36,002 nt of DNA, taken from Entamoeba histolytica HM-1:IMSS (lineage: Eukaryota; Evosea; Mastigamoebida; Endamoebidae). Location: contig NW_001915010.1 in assembly GCF_000208925.1 (NCBI RefSeq), positions 3,895 through 39,896 on the forward strand. Reading direction: 5' to 3'. The translations under genes and the position numbers were made by a program. How positions within the stretch are numbered: the stretch's first letter is position 1; each line of letters begins with the position of its first letter. Under the pieces are notes generated by a model. It was not told the origin of the DNA. It did not search any database and saw only the letters and a list, made by a program, of their open reading frames with translations. This document shows, piece after piece, positions 8,401 to 19,527 of the stretch.

Positions 8401-10424
8401 TCTCTAATTTTTTCTTTAGGATGTACATTAAAATGATCCAAAATAATAAATAATTGTTTCTCATATTTTTTAAAATTACATCTAATACTTAATGTTGAAT
8501 ATAATAAACTTAAACAATACTCTAATTCATTTTCACTTAAATTAAGTATTGAATATTGATCCCCATTTTGAAGACACATCTTTGATAATACTAAACTCAT
8601 TAATTTATTTACAAAAGAATTAGAATAATATACAAGAATACCAATAATTACATTCATACAATCTAAAAGCGTTGTAGTATCGTTTAAATATAATAATATT
8701 CTTTCTTCAATAACTTTTCTATGTTCACTTTCAAAATGAAGTAATGTTTCAAGTGCATTATAATATTCATTTGTAAATGGAAATACATCAAGATTACTTA
8801 CATCTTTCATTAATGATATTAATGATGCAAAATATTCAACTAATAAATCAGGAAGAATAAAAAAAATACTTCGTTGTATAGAGTCATTAGCTACAGTATG
8901 TGGTGGACTATCAACTAAATAAAATTGTTTTGATAATGTGATAATAAGATCTACAACAATAGAATTAACATCAGGAATTGTAGAATTATATCTATGTAAT
9001 TGAAATACTAAATTTACAATATCAACAGCTACTTGATCATTATCTTCAATAAGTTGTGGTAATATTTCAATAAATAATGATACAACTACAAGAAATGTTT
9101 GTAAATGATGATCATCAGGCTTACAATTTATTAATTGACTATATTCTTCTATAACTAATTTACATACTCTCTTTCCATCAACACACATTAACCAACGAAT
9201 AATGTCTTTACATTCTTGTGGTAATTGTTCACTAAAAAACATTGGTTTCATTGTTTTAAAAATAGTATCAACAAAGTGTTGAATAGACTCTTTATTTAAT
9301 TGATCTAATAATCCTTCATGTAAGAAATAAACTACCAATCCTTTAAGAAATACAAAAACTGTATATAATCCATCATTATCTCCAGCTATTGTTCTATGAA
9401 CGGATTCAAAAAATATACGAAGTTTTAACAATACTGGAGATATTTCATCGTTATGAACTTCCTCATGTTCAATTAAAGAAATAATAAGTAATGAAGCAAC
9501 TGTAAGAAAATCATCATCATCTGGTTTAACAACAATAAGACCTTTAAATGGATTATCTACACCATCTAAAATACCATCCCCTCCATTAAACTCATAAAAT
9601 AAATCATGATTTATTCTATTAAATATAAATTCTATATCATTTTCATTTATATTAACATCACTTTGATTTGTTAATACATCAGTTAACATTACCATCATAA
9701 AATAATCCATTGCATCACTTGTATAAATACTTTCCCATTGATCCATTAATTCTCTTAAATATAAGTGTTGTGCCTTACTAGGCATGAATGTATTAACAAG
9801 AAATGATTTCTTTAATCCATTAGTAACACCTGAAAATAAATTAATTCTATCCATAATTTCTTGTGCATCTTCTTCTTTAAAGAAATTCTTAAAATGTAAC
9901 ACAAGAAATCCAGAATTGAATGCTAGTTCAGTAGAATTATTATTAACTTTTTTAAATGCATGGCGATAATCAAGTTCTAATCCTTTAAATGTATCTTCAG
10001 AATGGTCTCGAAAATGTATTCTTCCAAATATTTGATCTGCATCATTAGAACATGTAAATGATGATAGTTCTGTGTCAGAAACACCAAACATCCCTTTTAC
10101 TTTAGCTGATGATAAAACCAATTCAATAACTAGTGAAATAGCTTTTTGTTGTTTATTATAATAATATTTATCACTAATACCATTGAAACAAAATTTTACT
10201 AATTCTCTTATTTCTTCATCAGTAAGACCTATTCCAGAATAAAGAAATTCTTGAAAATTATTTAATACATGTTTTAATGAAATATAATCTTTTTTTAATA
10301 ATTCTTTATTTAGCCTAAAAATAAATTCATGTATCTCTTCTTGTAATACAGGAATTATTGGAACGTATTCTTTTAAATAACAATTCCATAATTGCATAAT
10401 AGGATCTGGTTTTTGTTGCTGCAT
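5406..10424 (-). CDS. PSME4: Proteasome activator Blm10/PA200 (PSME4)
   Basis: 1672 residues of helical HEAT-like repeats, no membrane segments; family members are usually about 1800-2100. Blm10/PA200 caps the 20S proteasome and opens its gate independently of ATP and ubiquitin. The C-terminal domain is diagnostic: SKKNALLEFWESHKDMW followed by a short spacer and FTYDERILL aligns with the family's TVKKTLSNFRRTHHDNW ... FTDDQLLVL. Middle segments also align by eye, for example ELKNKRNEFYSIVDVLECF and the SDPR motif after a long helix pair. The protein ends QYIV, so Tyr is third from the end. It is not penultimate as in the usual Hb-Y-X gate-opening tail (human ...CYYA). Its 537-bp upstream region is shared with the divergent carboxyltransferase gene. 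Confidence 0.85.
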   Translation of the reverse strand: MQQQKPDPIMQLWNCYLKEYVPIIPVLQEEIHEFIFRLNKELLKKDYISLKHVLNNFQEFLYSGIGLTDEEIRELVKFCFNGISDKYYYNKQQKAISLVIELVLSSAKVKGMFGVSDTELSSFTCSNDADQIFGRIHFRDHSEDTFKGLELDYRHAFKKVNNNSTELAFNSGFLVLHFKNFFKEEDAQEIMDRINLFSGVTNGLKKSFLVNTFMPSKAQHLYLRELMDQWESIYTSDAMDYFMMVMLTDVLTNQSDVNINENDIEFIFNRINHDLFYEFNGGDGILDGVDNPFKGLIVVKPDDDDFLTVASLLIISLIEHEEVHNDEISPVLLKLRIFFESVHRTIAGDNDGLYTVFVFLKGLVVYFLHEGLLDQLNKESIQHFVDTIFKTMKPMFFSEQLPQECKDIIRWLMCVDGKRVCKLVIEEYSQLINCKPDDHHLQTFLVVVSLFIEILPQLIEDNDQVAVDIVNLVFQLHRYNSTIPDVNSIVVDLIITLSKQFYLVDSPPHTVANDSIQRSIFFILPDLLVEYFASLISLMKDVSNLDVFPFTNEYYNALETLLHFESEHRKVIEERILLYLNDTTTLLDCMNVIIGILVYYSNSFVNKLMSLVLSKMCLQNGDQYSILNLSENELEYCLSLLYSTLSIRCNFKKYEKQLFIILDHFNVHPKEKIREQNIDCCKKICAIGGITFSLPLFKPTYPMRFENYYEMTPNAHEDPQIIIDKEFFQQVYDKYIYTYFNKLKEICLLSANELKNKRNEFYSIVDVLECFIEGASILYDIREHNVQLPNKYECIRKQLESQYERRIQWEDIGRIIITGAQRIRECFEDDNKIIEKYLKIIRIYIKKQSSSYEPSCISFLIHPSRRSFETKFPPIIYYEQATTLLFQLQGHIYDSLISPLDIDVFIEEELLAICISDPEFHNYANQSNFFKEENAKYIVQQLVSHLPTVITDQNVKPYIFGLKLISTYVGHLPMNDFPIFFDIFKHFITIHFKDPSVFSNTPLTTLFSQFQLVAESSPVFQLKEIPEEFLTLLYQGSEIHPLTHLFLQKFISAYLLTHNKLPNSFVEYCLKQLVAQAPLPKRYGLLLRNYIRHFGDHGNVVIVVRGNEDSPENIKKYEKYSKMLRHHVHVITENEILNGKIEDSQGHFVLNYTTKYQNVAAFLVDSVHYKFPDEQKELLKQFFFDRKLLKKYIENLSMITAEDIVSDEDEDEGKYISLNDYVLMLRFIQILGKEAFEVLIDIANEKLRRKTKEDYRCAIVLFQLCVEGLQSLNVNEIEPLKKELVTMFEDVLNQQYEDVYAYANRLHALFSGRSDPRITKEFIQVASKKQSILAEMFLLNISRIRLDIMPFAMKRFEEIVKNPTEQISECAITFASKSVINQMLYPQQMIGFLDYITRTVQELPINNEDVRTDEIALPSSYKIVSKVLFPNCDQSFIINNQYLPILFNIYDKLLTYAQTTHGVMNDVVETLENYSSIFLNKCAFELYLNKLYELMKKYSNAVNQFSILSRNFTVTICVHEFQITKNHIDRMLNFVFELLQSNQTQIRLITSDVLFTIIDIFHPIENVCNRIEQLRINAIKKDSNESQQHSYILAVLSLISTYKTEIPKFLVKVLVDFASTTFTIKSCITSKKNALLEFWESHKDMWDVYYAPLFTYDERILLKEGNTPQYIV

Positions 10425-10961
10425 ATCGTCGTGAATGATTTTGAAGTTTTTTTCTTTTTTTGTCCATTTTAATAAACCCTATTGCTCTAATCTCTTCTTT
10501 TTGTGTTATACTTTTCTCTACAAGAGATCACTTCATCTCATCTCCATTCTGTTAACTATAACAAATGTCATTCCTTCTTTTTAAAGTATCTTTTTCGTCC
10601 ATTATTCAATTCTTCTCTTTTAGGTTATTCTCATTTATCGTTATATAAAACATAAATTTTTTTTCATAAAATAAAAAATGAAAAACATAAAAAATAAAAG
10701 TATATCACAATAAATAAAATATGAATATCAAATTCAAACAAATCAAAAGGTGTTTATTAATTATCTTTTCTATTTTCTTCAAAATTTTTCAAATTCTTTA
10801 AAATAACGAAACTAAATCATCCAAATTTGAAAAAAAAAATCAAAAAACTATAAATATAATAAATTAAATTATAAAAGTTATATGTTTGTCTCAGTTCATC
10901 TACTATTGAAGAAGAATAAAAATAAAAAGAAGAAGAACTTAATAATTAATTAAAGATTTAA
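10425..10961. promoter_or_regulatory. 537-bp divergent intergenic region between PA200 and carboxyltransferase genes
   Basis: AT-rich, with poly-A and poly-T runs and no ORF or RNA gene that I can see. It must hold the promoters of both flanking genes. On the plus strand agaagaactt (10931-10940) is a GAAC-like motif 22 bp before the ATG at 10962, and tataaatata-type tracts lie near 10850. Confidence 0.5.
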
Positions 10962-13900
10962 ATGGAACAAGAGCAAGAATTGTTTCAAGAAATTGCATCT
11001 GTAGATTTTCTTAATTTTTCATTTGGCTCTAAAGCTTATAGCCAACAATTAAAAGATGCATTTAAACGTTCTGGTTTAGTATGTGGAGTTACATGTTTAA
11101 TTAGATATATAAATGTTTGTTACTATTAAATTTAATACAAATGAATTAAAAAAGAAATAAGTAAAAAAGTAATCACATTTATAGGGAATTAAAGTAGTTT
11201 GGATGAGACATGAATTTGACTTTATTGGTGGTTCATTAGGATGTGCTGAAGGTGAAAAATTATCACGGGGATTTGAGTATGCTAGTTCTGAAGGACTACC
11301 TGTTATTATTGAAATAAGATCTGGAGGTGCTCGTATGCAAGAAGGTACATTATCTTTAATGCAAATGGCTAAAGTTAGTGTAGCTGTACGTGCATTTAAA
11401 AGTAAACACTTACCTTTTATTACAGTTTTCCAAGACCCTACATTTGGTGGAACAACAGCATCTTATGCTATGCAATCAGATATTAGAATTGGAGTTTATG
11501 GAGGAAGAATTGGATTTGCAGGTGAAAAAGTTATTTTAAATACTGTTTATAGAATGGATCAAGAAGCATTTGATAAGGCATGTCCAAAAGGATTTCAAAG
11601 TGCACAATTTCTTCATGACCATGGACAAGTTGATTTGGTTGTACAACAAGATGATATTGATTCAACTGTTAGTAATATACTTCGAATACTCAAAGCTAAA
11701 CAAACAGGAGTTATGATTGATAAACCTATAGAAGTAGAAAAACGTGGAACTATTGAAAGAAAATTTTCATACACCACATCAAGAACTGATACAAGAGTAC
11801 AAGCTATTGATATATTAGAACATTTATTTGATGGATTCATTGAATTACGTGGAGATGGAAAACAAGGTGCTGATAAATGTATAAGAGGTGGAATTGCTTT
11901 ATATCATAATTATCCGTGTGTAGTTATTGCTACAAGAAAAGGACATAATCCTCAAGAAATGATTGAATCAAATTATGGTATGGCATCTCCTGCTGGATAT
12001 AGAACTGCTACAAGATTGATGTTATTAGCTGAACAATTTGCTCTTCCTGTTATTACATTGGTTGATACTCCTGGTGCTTATCCATCATTTGAAAGTGAAA
12101 TTGAAGGACAACCTGAAGCTATTGCTACTTCATTATTAACTATGGCTGGATTAAAAGTACCTATTATAACTGTTATGGTAGGAGAAGGTGGAAGTGGTGG
12201 TGCATTAGGTATTGCTATGGGAAATATTATTGGAATGTTATCAGGAGGATATTATGGAGTTATTACACCAGAAGGGGCTGCAAGTATTTTATGTAGATAT
12301 AGTTCAGATGAAGACAAAGCCAATAGATTCCATCATGATTGTGAAGAAATTTCTCAAAAACAACAAATTTATTGTGTTGACCTTAAAAGGCTTGGAGTTA
12401 TTGATGAAATTATTGATGAAGTAGATAAAGAAACATATGATAATTGTCCAATTTTATTAAAGAGAGTTAATGAGTTTATAACTAATTCTTTAACAACACT
12501 ATTAAAAATGGAACCTTCTGAACTTGTTTTGACTCGATCAAAGAAATTTAGATTAATGGGAATTTATGGGCATTGTAATCCTACTCCAAAGAATTCTTCC
12601 CCTGTTCCTCGTTTAGGTGGAGCTACTCCTGCACCAATTGCATCATATAAACCAGTTGCAACTCCACAACAAATAATTACAACACAATCAGGAAATGCAG
12701 CTGGACTTATTAACTTCATTGCAGATGTGACTGTTAATGCAAACATCAGTTTAAGAAATAAAAATGTACCATCAGATTGTTTTGTTATTAAACGTCTTGA
12801 ACCAGAAAAAATAATTGAAAAAGCAAGAGTTGATAGTCCCAAATGTATTTTAGATAACCAAGGACCAGATGCTCTTGTTGAGTGGATTAGAAATCAAAAA
12901 GAAGTACTAATTACTGATACTACTATGAGAGATGCTCAACAATCATTATTAGCTACTAGAGTTAGAACAGCCGATTTGTTAAGTGTTGCAGAAGAACATT
13001 CTTGTCAATTAGATCATGCATTTTCAATGGAAATGTGGGGAGGTGCTACTTTTGATGTATGTTATAGTTTCTTACATGAGTCTCCATGGGAAAGATTAAG
13101 ATTATTAAGAAAAAGAATACCAAATATTTTGTTCCAAATGTTATTACGTGGAAGAAATGCAGTTGGATATACTAATTATCCAGATAATCTTATTAAAGAA
13201 TTTGTATTCCAAGCTGCTAAGAATGGAATGGATGTATTTAGAATATTTGATTGTTTTAATGACGTTAGTTCAATGGTTACATGTGTAAAAGCTGTTAAGG
13301 AAGCTAAAAAGATTGCAGAATGTTGTATTTGTTTCACAGGTAATTTCTTATCTCCTGATGAACATATATATACATTAGACTATTATAAAGAGGTAGCTAA
13401 AAAAATTAATGAAATAGGTGCACATTGTATTGCAATTAAAGATATGGCTGGTTTATTTAAACCACAAATGGCAAAACCATTTATGAATGCAATGAAAGAA
13501 GTTACTGATCTTCCTATTTTCTTCCATTCACATAATACTAGTGGAACAATTATTAACACTCTTATTGCCTTAACAGAAGCTGGAATTGCTGGTGTAGATG
13601 TTGCATTACCAGCAATGAGTGACTGTACATCACAACCTTCAATGGGAGCATTTTTAGCTTGTATTGAAGGAAGTGAAAGGGCTTCACAAATTAATTACCG
13701 AAAACTTGAACGACTTGATTCTCATTGGAGAAATATTAGAAGTTTGTACTTTACTAATGAAAGTGGTATGAAAGGAGGAACTACAAAAGTATATGATCAT
13801 CAAATGCCAGGTGGACAATACAGTAATTTACAAGCCCAATGCAAAGCACTTGGATTATGGGAGAGATGGGATGAAATTACAAAGATGTATTCAGATGTTA

Positions 13901-14766
13901 ATAAAATATTAGGAGATATTATCAAAGTAACACCATCAAGTAAAGTAGTAGGAGATCTTGCTCTCTTTTTAGTTAATAAAGGATTAAAAGCAGAAGATGT
14001 ATTAAATCCAGACATACCAATTGAATTTCCAGAGAGTGTAGTTGGATTAGCTTCAGGTAAATTAGGATATCCACATAGAGGATTTCCAGAGAAATTTATT
14101 GAAAGGGTGTTAGGAAAGAATAAAGTTATTAAAGTAAATGAAAAGTTAGTTGATATGGATTTCAGTCAGGCAAAGACTTATTTACAAAACAAATATGGAA
14201 GAGTTTTTAAAATAGAAGAAGTAGTTAGTTATGGACTTTATCCAAAACAATTTGAAGCTTATTTAGAATTTTATAAGAAATATGGTGGAGATTATTTACT
14301 TACATTACCAACATTAGTATTTTTATATGGAATGAATATTAATCAAACTATTAATGTATATTCTATTGATCCTGATAACTTAGAAGATGTAACAATCAAA
14401 TTAATTAGAGTTGGACCTTTAACTCTTGAAGATACTAGGTCATTAGCATTTGTTGCCAATGGTTGTAGACATGATGTAAAAGTAAATGAAACTCAAGGAC
14501 AAAGATGTACACTTCAACCAGCTGATAAAAAGAATATTACTCATTTAGCATCACCATTATTAGGAAATGTTGGAACAGTATTTGTTAAAGAAGGAGATGA
14601 AGTTGTAAAAGGAGCACCTATAATGACAGTAGAAGCAATGAAAATGAAAATAACTGTTGGTGCCCAATTTGATGGTATTGTTAAAAAAATAGTAGCATGT
14701 GAAGACTCAAAAGTAGAGAAAGACACTCTTCTTGCTATTATTATTCCAAGTACTACAGAAAAATAA
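10962..14766 (+). CDS. Fused acyl-CoA carboxyltransferase / pyruvate-carboxylase-type transcarboxylase (biotin protein)
   Basis: Two exons (10962-11114 and 11185-14766) give 1244 residues. Splicing restores the start of the first domain: GLVCGVTCLIRYIN joins GIKVVW...FDFIGGSLGCAEGEK, as in AccD/acyl-CoA carboxyltransferase beta. Order: AccD-like half (about 35-250, RSGGARMQEG), AccA-like half (about 250-480, GEGGSGGALGIA), linker, pyruvate carboxylase carboxyltransferase domain (about 620-1130) with DTTMRDAQQS, the carboxylatable Lys803 in AIKDMAG and metal-binding His832/His834 in HSHNTSG, then a biotinyl domain with Lys1204 in VEAMKMK. There is no biotin carboxylase. The architecture implies transfer of CO2 from malonyl-CoA (or another acyl-CoA) to pyruvate, giving oxaloacetate without ATP, as proposed for Entamoeba and Giardia. 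The ATG at 11203 is internal, not the start. Confidence 0.92.
11115..11184 (+). other. Intron of the carboxyltransferase gene (70 nt)
   Basis: Begins GTTTGT and ends TTTATAG, contains in-frame stops, and its removal joins two parts of one recognisable domain in phase 0. Confidence 0.9.
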
Positions 14767-15273
14767 AGAATTATTGAATTTTCTTTTTATTACTTTATTT
14801 ATTATAAGAATTTTACTTGAATAATTAATTTTCAAAGTTATAAGATATTAAAAAGTTGTTTCATTGCCTGTTTGTGTTTAACAAAAAATAAATTATAAAT
14901 AAATTATTCTATAAAAATAAAATAATGTCTCTTCTATTATTTTTTACAGTTTATGGAAAATTTTAGGGTATTATCAAAAAGAAAAAAAAAAACTATCAAG
15001 ATAGGCATAAGAAACAACAAATATTTTGGATAAATCAATAAAAACAAAAAAATATCCCGATAAAATAGTAGTGAATTAACGAAAAATTTTAAATTTAGAA
15101 GGAATATAGGTGAAGATTATTTTCTTAAAGGAAATGCCTATCAAAAAAGAATGGAAAAATGTCAAATAGAAATGAGAGAAGATATAAAAAAGGAAAGAAA
15201 AGAATATTTGCCTGCCTACTTGAATATAAAAGAATGTTTTGAATTAATAATTTACAAATAATCATTAATTAAA
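14767..15273. other. Intergenic, about 500 bp
   Basis: AT-rich with A-tracts and no ORF. TATA-like sequences gatataaaaaagg (15181-15193) and gaatataaaaga (15222-15233) precede the ATG at 15274 and are plausible core promoter elements. Confidence 0.5.
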
Positions 15274-18200
15274 ATGGTTGCATCATTCTTCATTATTGTT
15301 TTGCTTCTCTTTACTCATCAGTCCTTTGCTCAACTTTATCAAGGAGAGCATTGTGACCTTGGATGTTTATTAAAGAAACTTAATCTTACAATAGAACTTG
15401 GTAGAAATGATGCATGTGCTAGTGATATTGGAACTGCTCAAATGTGTTTTAAATCAATAAATATTAATTCAATTGAACTTGGTGAATTAACTACTACAGA
15501 AGATAATGTAACAAATCCACAATCATTAACAGTTAATGTTGGAGTAAATAGTATATATGCTAAAGCTGTTTTTTGGTTATACAAAGACACTGATGCAGAA
15601 GTTGGTGAAATGGAATTTGTTGTTAAAAATATTAAAGTAAGTATAACTCTTGATTTTGAAACAGAAGAGTATCTAGGATATAATATTGTTAAAAAAGTAT
15701 TTACTAAAATAACTGTTTATGATGGAATATCTTTTGAAAATGTTGTTTGTACATGTTATGATGGAGGATTTTTTACTGACCATACTTGTTGGTGGATTAA
15801 AACTACTGTTGATATAGCTAATGGACTTCTTGATACTATTGTTCCTAAAGTACTTGAGAGTCAAATGTCTAACATTGAAGAATCAGTAAATACTGCTTTA
15901 ACTGATTTATTTGTTAATGTCAATGATAATTATATTAAACCATATATTGGTAATCTTGATCCTCAATATATTCCTGTTCCAGAAGGAATGATGAACATAA
16001 CTGAAAGTTCAATGTTTGATATGATTTCTTGGGCAACAACTTATTTACTTGGAGGTAATACTTCACTTGGATTAAATAATTTAATTAATAGATTCACACA
16101 AAATACAGGAAATATTGTTGTTGGATCAAATAATAATGATACATTCTCAGAATTATCTCCATTAATTGTAGAGTTATTAACTTTCAATGATATTGATTTA
16201 GGTGATCTTAATGCTACTTTAGATTTAGGAATTACATTCTTTAATATTAGTGGATTAAATACTTGTAGTAAAATGGAATTCTTTGAACCATTAAGAAATA
16301 CTATTGATCCTGCTACAAATCAATCAATTTGTAATACTTTAGATACATGTGATCAACAATTAAAACTTTCATCTGCCCTTGATCGTTTAGAAATTAATAT
16401 AACATTTGCACTTAATATTACTTCTAATAGTACTACATTAGATATGGAAGGAGAGGTATTACATGAAGAAGGTAATTTATACATTAAAGTAACTGATAAT
16501 TATATGGAAGGAAGAGTTCAAGTCGCTATTCCAGAAGGACAATTTGAGGAGTATTCAAATAACCAATGCACTAATATTACTTGTTGGTTAGCATTATTCC
16601 AAAATGGTACTGGTATTCCATACCTTCAATTTAATACATCATTGGATTCTTTACACTTAAATGCTGGATCACCTGATGCAACAAGTGATTTAGATAGAGG
16701 GGTTCAAAGTTTAATTAATTCTGTTGCTGATGTATTTATTAATAGATATAAAGCAGTTATTCCTGTATTCTTAAATGGGTTGGTCAATAATCTTGGAACT
16801 GGTTTTATTAATGATTACCTTAATGATAATTTAAATGCTACTTGTGAAGAAAATCCTGATCCTGAAGTAAAAGAGTATAAACCAGTTATTGTGGCATCAA
16901 CAATTTCAATTGCAGTTGTATTATCTATTATATTATGTGCTATTGCAATTATTGTTTTAGTTGTTAAATGGAGATTTGGAAAGAATCATGAAGAGTCATC
17001 TGTAACAACTACAGGAGAAAGTAAAGAAAGTGATTCATCAAGTGAAGGAGAAAAAGAAAAGAAACCATTTTTACAAAGATTAAAATCATTCCCATTATGG
17101 TTCTGTAAACAATGGTTAAGAACAGATGAAAAAGGAGCATCATTATTCCTTCATCCTCGTGTTAATATTGTGATTAGAGTTATTATGCCATTCTTAATTC
17201 TTTTGAATATTGCATTATTTATTACATCTAATACAGGTACAGGAGCTACAGTTAATGCATATATCTCAATTGGAAGTGGTCAAGTTATTACAATGCCAGT
17301 TTCTGATTTTGGGTTAATGAATTCAGTAGAAGATATGTGGACAGCTGGAGTATATCCACTTGCTGTTTTAATTATGGTATTCTCTGGAATTTGGCCTTAT
17401 ACCAAATTAGTAATTTTATTATTCACATGGTTTATGCCATCAACATTAGTTGTTCCTAAAGTAAGAGGTATTATTTTAAAAGTATTAGATGCATTAGGTA
17501 AATGGTCTATGCTTGATTCATATGTTATGGTATTGATGATTGTTGCATTTTACTTTGATATTCCATTACCAATAAGACATCCAGAATCTATTAATGATCC
17601 AGTCAAGATCAATTTATATGTTTATCCAGCATATGGATTTGTTACATTGATGTTAGGAACTATTGCATCATTAATTATGTCACATGTTGTTGTAGGGGTA
17701 CATAATGTAGTTCTTCATGACAAACAAAGTAATCATGGAGAAGATGGACATAAGTGGAGGCCATTATTCTTTTATTGTAGATTCTTAGTTACAAAGATCA
17801 TTGTACCAATTTTCTTATTTATTTCATTTGTATTATTAGTAGTTGGTATGTTCTTAATTTCGTTCTCATTTGATTTCTTAGGACTTGCAGGATGGGCATT
17901 AGCTATTCTAGGACAATCTCCACGAAGAGAATTCTCTGTTGTTGATCTTGGAACACAACTTCCAGGTGCTACTAGAGAACCAAATAGTTTTGCTGTTAGA
18001 ATAACTCAAATAGTATATTTCATGACAATTATTGTCTTACCAATTCTTCATATGATATCATTATTTGTATTATGGTTTGCACCATTACAACGACGATTCC
18101 AAAGTTTCTTATATCATTGTTGTGAAGTATTATATGCATGGTCATGTATTGATGTTTTTGTAGTTTCAGTTATTGCTGCTATTGTTGAATTATCACAATT

Positions 18201-18648
18201 TGCATCATTTATGGTTGAACCATATTGTGCAGCTAAAATTCCACAACTTGGAGCTAGTATTGATGATATTGTAGCAGAGTTCTTTGGAGAAGAAGAACTT
18301 ATTAATGGGCATGAAACATGTTTTGAAGTTAAAGCCAATCTTGAAGGAGGGTGTTGGTTATTATTTGTAGCAGTTATTATTTACACAGTTTGCTCAATTG
18401 CAATTATGAAAATTACAAAGAGATGTCTTGCTAAAAGACTTCCAACTGAAGAAGAAAGAGCTGTAATGAATGGAACACAGATCGAAATGGCAGAAAAACA
18501 AGAAGAAGATAAAGAGGATAAAGATAATACAAATAAAACAGAAGAAAAGAAAGAAAGCGACGATAATGACTCATATTCTCCACAAGAAAGTGAAGAAGAA
18601 AACACTTCTTCTGAGTCAATGAAAATCGAAGAAGCAAGTGATGAATAA
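15274..18648 (+). CDS. Membrane protein with BPI-like (TULIP) lumenal domain fused to two PqiA-type membrane modules
   Basis: 1124 residues. Signal peptide 1-19 (MVASFFIIVLLLFTHQSFA). A lumenal or extracellular region follows, about 20-545, with many sequons and the layout of BPI/LBP/CETP proteins: SIELGELT, alternating beta strands, a Cys-bounded segment, then helix IVPKVLESQMSNIEESVNTA. Its size fits two TULIP barrels. First membrane span about 547-572, then a Ser/Glu/Lys-rich cytosolic linker. Two four-span modules follow (about 630-815 and 835-1055). The first has IWPYTK (P708, K711) and KWSMLDSYV (743-751); the second has YAWSCIDVFVV (954-964). These match the P..K and WSMLD motifs of bacterial PqiA, itself a two-module protein. 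The tail is strongly acidic. PqiA works with MCE proteins in intermembrane lipid transport. Lipid transport here is inferred; the BPI assignment is less sure than PqiA. Confidence 0.78.
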   Translation: MVASFFIIVLLLFTHQSFAQLYQGEHCDLGCLLKKLNLTIELGRNDACASDIGTAQMCFKSININSIELGELTTTEDNVTNPQSLTVNVGVNSIYAKAVFWLYKDTDAEVGEMEFVVKNIKVSITLDFETEEYLGYNIVKKVFTKITVYDGISFENVVCTCYDGGFFTDHTCWWIKTTVDIANGLLDTIVPKVLESQMSNIEESVNTALTDLFVNVNDNYIKPYIGNLDPQYIPVPEGMMNITESSMFDMISWATTYLLGGNTSLGLNNLINRFTQNTGNIVVGSNNNDTFSELSPLIVELLTFNDIDLGDLNATLDLGITFFNISGLNTCSKMEFFEPLRNTIDPATNQSICNTLDTCDQQLKLSSALDRLEINITFALNITSNSTTLDMEGEVLHEEGNLYIKVTDNYMEGRVQVAIPEGQFEEYSNNQCTNITCWLALFQNGTGIPYLQFNTSLDSLHLNAGSPDATSDLDRGVQSLINSVADVFINRYKAVIPVFLNGLVNNLGTGFINDYLNDNLNATCEENPDPEVKEYKPVIVASTISIAVVLSIILCAIAIIVLVVKWRFGKNHEESSVTTTGESKESDSSSEGEKEKKPFLQRLKSFPLWFCKQWLRTDEKGASLFLHPRVNIVIRVIMPFLILLNIALFITSNTGTGATVNAYISIGSGQVITMPVSDFGLMNSVEDMWTAGVYPLAVLIMVFSGIWPYTKLVILLFTWFMPSTLVVPKVRGIILKVLDALGKWSMLDSYVMVLMIVAFYFDIPLPIRHPESINDPVKINLYVYPAYGFVTLMLGTIASLIMSHVVVGVHNVVLHDKQSNHGEDGHKWRPLFFYCRFLVTKIIVPIFLFISFVLLVVGMFLISFSFDFLGLAGWALAILGQSPRREFSVVDLGTQLPGATREPNSFAVRITQIVYFMTIIVLPILHMISLFVLWFAPLQRRFQSFLYHCCEVLYAWSCIDVFVVSVIAAIVELSQFASFMVEPYCAAKIPQLGASIDDIVAEFFGEEELINGHETCFEVKANLEGGCWLLFVAVIIYTVCSIAIMKITKRCLAKRLPTEEERAVMNGTQIEMAEKQEEDKEDKDNTNKTEEKKESDDNDSYSPQESEEENTSSESMKIEEASDE

Positions 18649-19527
18649 GAAAATGTTTTTAATAAAAGAATATAAACGTCTAAAATTAATGAAACATATA
18701 AAATGTTAATTAATATTTTATTTTATATTAAATGTTTTTCTTTTTTCATTTCATTAATATTGATTATTTAAAAGTTGATGAATGAAGTTTTTAAAATATG
18801 TTTATTAATTATTACTCCTTAAACAAAACAAAAAAATGGTTGGGTAATAAGTATTAGTCAATTTGTCCTTTTTAATGTTTATTTATTCAAAAGATAACGC
18901 ATAACACATAACAAAATAATTCATAGTTAACTCTTATTTCATAATTTTTTAATTTAATTGAATAAAAAAAGGTTAATTAATAAATTAATTTCAATGTATT
19001 ACAATTTTTTAGTATTTTATACTACAAGTTAAATAACTTTTAAATTTTTTTGGTTATTCTACTATTTTACAACCAAAATTATTAATATATGAAATGGCTA
19101 AAATATGATAATAAAGAATAAAAGTATATTAAGTAATATGTTAATTATTTTGCAATGGATAAATAAATTACTTTTATTATATTGGAATTATTTTTCTTTT
19201 TGAATTTTTCTAAAATATTGATTTGAGACAGAATAATAATATCTTACTCTCTTCTCTTCAATTTTTGAAAATAAACAATACTAATAAGATAATTTGTTCT
19301 TATTACCTCTTTTTAATAAAAGAAAATATTAATCATTCATTAAAAAATAAGAATCAAATAAACTCTTAAACATTTAAAACAAAAAAAGTTTAACATCATT
19401 AAATCAAATTAAATTTTGTTTTTTGACGTTTTTATATTATTCTTTTTTGTTTTTTATTTTTTCATATTTTTTTATTGACTCTAAAACGAATCTTATAAAA
19501 AAACTGGGTATTAATTATTCAGTTCTC
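18649..19527. other. Intergenic, about 880 bp, very AT-rich
   Basis: No ORF, RNA gene or clear repeat seen. It holds the 3' end of the PqiA-like gene and the promoter of the Rab gene. An initiator-like attattcag lies just before the ATG at 19528. Confidence 0.5.
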
